This document shows positions 62,301-64,000 of a stretch of DNA of 64,000 nt, in pieces; positions within the stretch are counted from its first letter, which is position 1; each line of letters opens with the position of its first letter. The notes under the pieces are model-generated. The model was not told the DNA's origin and did no database searches. It saw only the letters and a program-made list of their open reading frames with translations. Both the position numbers and the translations under genes were made by a program. This DNA comes from Beaufortia kweichowensis (taxonomy: Eukaryota > Chordata > Actinopteri > Cypriniformes > Gastromyzontidae), in the NCBI GenBank assembly GCA_019155185.1, contig CM032811.1, positions 9,258,075 through 9,322,074 on the forward strand, written 5' to 3'.

Positions 62301-64000
62301 CTGATATGAAGTGGTAATACTGATACAGTCCTGCTATCAGCACCCTTTTAAAAGAAGCTAACAGGTGCTGTGTGAATAAAAAAAGCAAAGGAAGTCCTAC
62401 ACCAGTATTTGATCAAACCTGGTCACAGGTTTGCTTGTATGTACCTTCCAGTTGGCGGCCTTGATATTAACCGTTCTTCCTGTGTGGGTGAGAGTGCTCT
62501 TCATTCGAAGAAAGAAATTATGTTCCGCCAGCTTTTCTGTGTTTTTCTTTGTAAGACCTGAGGATGAAGATCATTTCTGTTTAGTCCATGTGCAGAAATA
62601 CATTAAGAAGCATAATCCACATACTCAATTTCTAATCTAAGTTATTTACTGGGTCTACTGGTGAGGATGTCTCTCAATTCTTCTTGATCACATGGATGAA
62701 CAAACTCATACACACTTTGTCCAAGCAGCTCCAGCTGTAAATCACAATAATATAAATGATTAGAATAATAATTACCACAATAGTGAGCATCTCTTGTACT
62801 TTCAAAGTGTACTTCCAAGTTTCAAAACTTATTGTATTTTAAAAAGTATTGCTTAAGAGTCATAATGCATGTTATCTGGCTTATATTAATATCTGTACCA
62901 GAATAACTGTTGAGGTCTTATAAAGTGTGGCATAACATTCTTTGGGACATCATGATTTGACTGCCAGGAATGAATCACCTGAACATCATGAGAGCCTTAC
63001 TGACTAAACTAGAATAGATATAATGTCTATTTATAAGTTCTAAATTTAAAGACTGTCAATCTAGGTCATGTGTGTGCATTTCATGCCCTGTCCATCAAAT
63101 AAGCTTCTGTCTTTGTGAGATGGCTTCCTTATACTTTCTCTCTACAAAAATACATGACAATACATAAATGGGCTAAAATTCATCCATTCACATTCCAATA
63201 GACAATGTTGAATCTCATCTAATACTCTGCGCAACATTTTTTAGATCCACCACTTTATGAAACTGGGGGCATGTATATTTCTGTAATGTGTGTGTCAACA
63301 ACTGATGATGCAAATCATGACTAATACATCATAAAAAGTCAATACATCGCCCACATTGAATTTATAAATGGAGTACTTCAGCGTGTAAGTGCCACCCTCA
63401 CCTGTGTTATGCCGATGTATTTGCTGACGCTGTCTGAGAGAAAGACCATATCTCCTTCTTCTGTCAAGACCAGAATGAAACCAGCTAGTGCCTGTTGATA
63501 AAACCCATCAGTAGGATCTTCGGTCTCCTCACGTGACTGTGTTTTGGTAGACCCTGCTGGAGAATGGAAGAATTAGAAATCAGATTAGCAATGGAGAAGA
63601 ATTTGAACAATTTCTCCCATCATAAAGCACCAAGCACCCCAGAAGGTACTAAAGGGCACCATGGAGAAGATAATTAAAGAACTATATGTAAAAAAACAGA
63701 TCCTAATAATTATTAACCAATTCCTCATTTTAGGGATTCCTAATGATCTGTTAAACTTTAAGTAATGTAATACCTTATTTTAGGGATTCCTAATGATCTG
63801 TTAAACTTTAAGTAATGTAATACCTTATTTTAGGGATTCCTAATGATCTGTTAAACTTTACTAGTAATGTAATACAGTTAGTTAATGTTTTGTTTGTTCA
63901 AACTTCTTTACACTGGGGTTACACGCACCGGATTGGATCAGACGGTTCATGCGCAGATAGCTGAGCGCCACTCTCATGATGGCAGCTTTGTCCAGGTGGG
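59318..64000 (-). CDS. hif3a: Hypoxia-inducible factor 3 alpha (3' part; gene continues past the window)
   Basis: Twelve exons join in frame: 63929-64000 (partial), 63402-63553 (or -63556), 62650-62734, 62445-62557, 61826-62013, 61292-61398, 60806-60953, 60501-60709, 60000-60136, 59831-59926, 59599-59735, 59318-59480. The visible protein is about 537 aa. It starts in bHLH helix 2 (HLDKAAIMRVALSYLRMNRL), then PAS-A (AGFILVLTEEGDMVFLSDSV) and PAS-B with its C-terminal PAC (ELVGYQPDDLIGRSAYEFYH, SHYRFLAKNGGFVWTETQAT). Two LxxLAP oxygen-dependent degradation motifs are seen: LLQLAPHSGDAIISL and LDMLAPYISMDDDFQL. The latter matches HIF3A (YISMDDDFQL) better than HIF1A or EPAS1. Exon sizes of 85, 113, 107 and 148 bp match the conserved HIF pattern. 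The tail is short and acidic (CLEDEEEDDI) with no asparagine-hydroxylated C-TAD, as in HIF-3alpha. Zebrafish calls this gene hif1al. Confidence 0.93.
60212..60457. mobile_element. MITE-like element with terminal inverted repeats in a hif3a intron
   Basis: The left end CTTAAAGGTGAAGTGTGTAAT (60212 onward) and the right end ATGTCACACTTCCTCTTTAAG (to 60457) are imperfect inverted repeats of about 21 bases. The 246-bp body has no ORF. No clear target-site duplication is seen. Ends of this kind are common in non-autonomous DNA transposons of cyprinids as I recall them. It lies between hif3a exons 60000-60136 and 60501-60709. Confidence 0.65.
61036..61234. mobile_element. Second copy of the cyprinid-type dispersed repeat, in a hif3a intron
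   Basis: It begins TTTATTCACACATGTGTCAC and ends around TTTTTGGGTGAACTATAC, with an internal AACACAAAAG motif. The ends resemble the copy in the cluh intron at 7866-8032, but the two are much diverged. It lies between hif3a exons 60806-60953 and 61292-61398. Confidence 0.6.
63728..63881. repeat. Three-copy 50-bp tandem repeat in a hif3a intron
   Basis: A 50-base unit starting TTTTAGGGATTCCTAATGAT is repeated at 63728-63777 and 63778-63827 without a difference. A third copy from 63828 differs by a CTAG insertion and a changed end. The identity of the first two copies suggests a recent expansion. It lies in the intron between the bHLH and PAS-A exons of hif3a. Confidence 0.9.

Noticed and set aside
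1..64000. CRISPR arrays, prophage, operons, tRNA or rRNA genes
   Set aside because: None were seen; the window is ordinary vertebrate genic DNA.

Overview
This is vertebrate nuclear DNA from a teleost, most likely a cyprinid. It is AT-rich. Multi-exon genes with GT-AG introns are scattered through long non-coding stretches, and the recognisable dispersed repeats look like those common in carp and zebrafish relatives. Nothing prokaryotic is present. All gene models were built by hand from reading frame and splice signals. For each complete model the joined exons give an unbroken frame, and only the last gene runs off the window.

Layout. Three minus-strand genes fill the left half: cluh (stop at 1052, start at 13721; 26 coding exons, 1389 aa), ccdc92b (16537-20978; 4 exons, 295 aa) and tlcd2 (23755-33350; 4 exons, 242 aa, with a 7.5-kb third intron). 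A CpG-containing region at 33.35-34.92 kb lies head-to-head between tlcd2 and aifm4. Three plus-strand genes follow: aifm4 (35386-38937; 18 coding exons, 530 aa), pak4 (44613-49347; 9 coding exons, 663 aa, non-coding first exon near 39.9-40.04 kb) and a SUSD6-like single-sushi membrane protein (54329-56140; 4 coding exons, 253/254 aa). The right end holds the 3' part of a HIF-3alpha gene on the minus strand (59318 to beyond 64000), converging on the sushi gene.

These genes do not form one pathway. CLUH handles mRNAs for mitochondrial proteins. AIFM4 is a Rieske/FAD oxidoreductase of the AIF family. TLCD2 is a membrane-lipid TLC protein. PAK4 is a Rho-effector kinase. HIF-3alpha is an oxygen-regulated bHLH-PAS factor with two visible LxxLAP prolyl-hydroxylation motifs. 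From general knowledge of human gene positions, the left genes (CLUH, CCDC92B, TLCD2) belong to 17p13.3 and the right genes (PAK4, HIF3A) to 19q13, so the window appears to cross an ancient synteny junction near aifm4.

The main points worth checking are two GC-AG introns in pak4, two NAGNAG tandem acceptors, a possible alternative cluh first exon with an upstream ORF, a 138-bp nested palindrome in a cluh intron, a TIR-bearing MITE-like element and a 3x50-bp tandem repeat in hif3a introns, and CTCF-like motifs. I saw no tRNA, rRNA, CRISPR array, intact transposase or convincing undescribed system.
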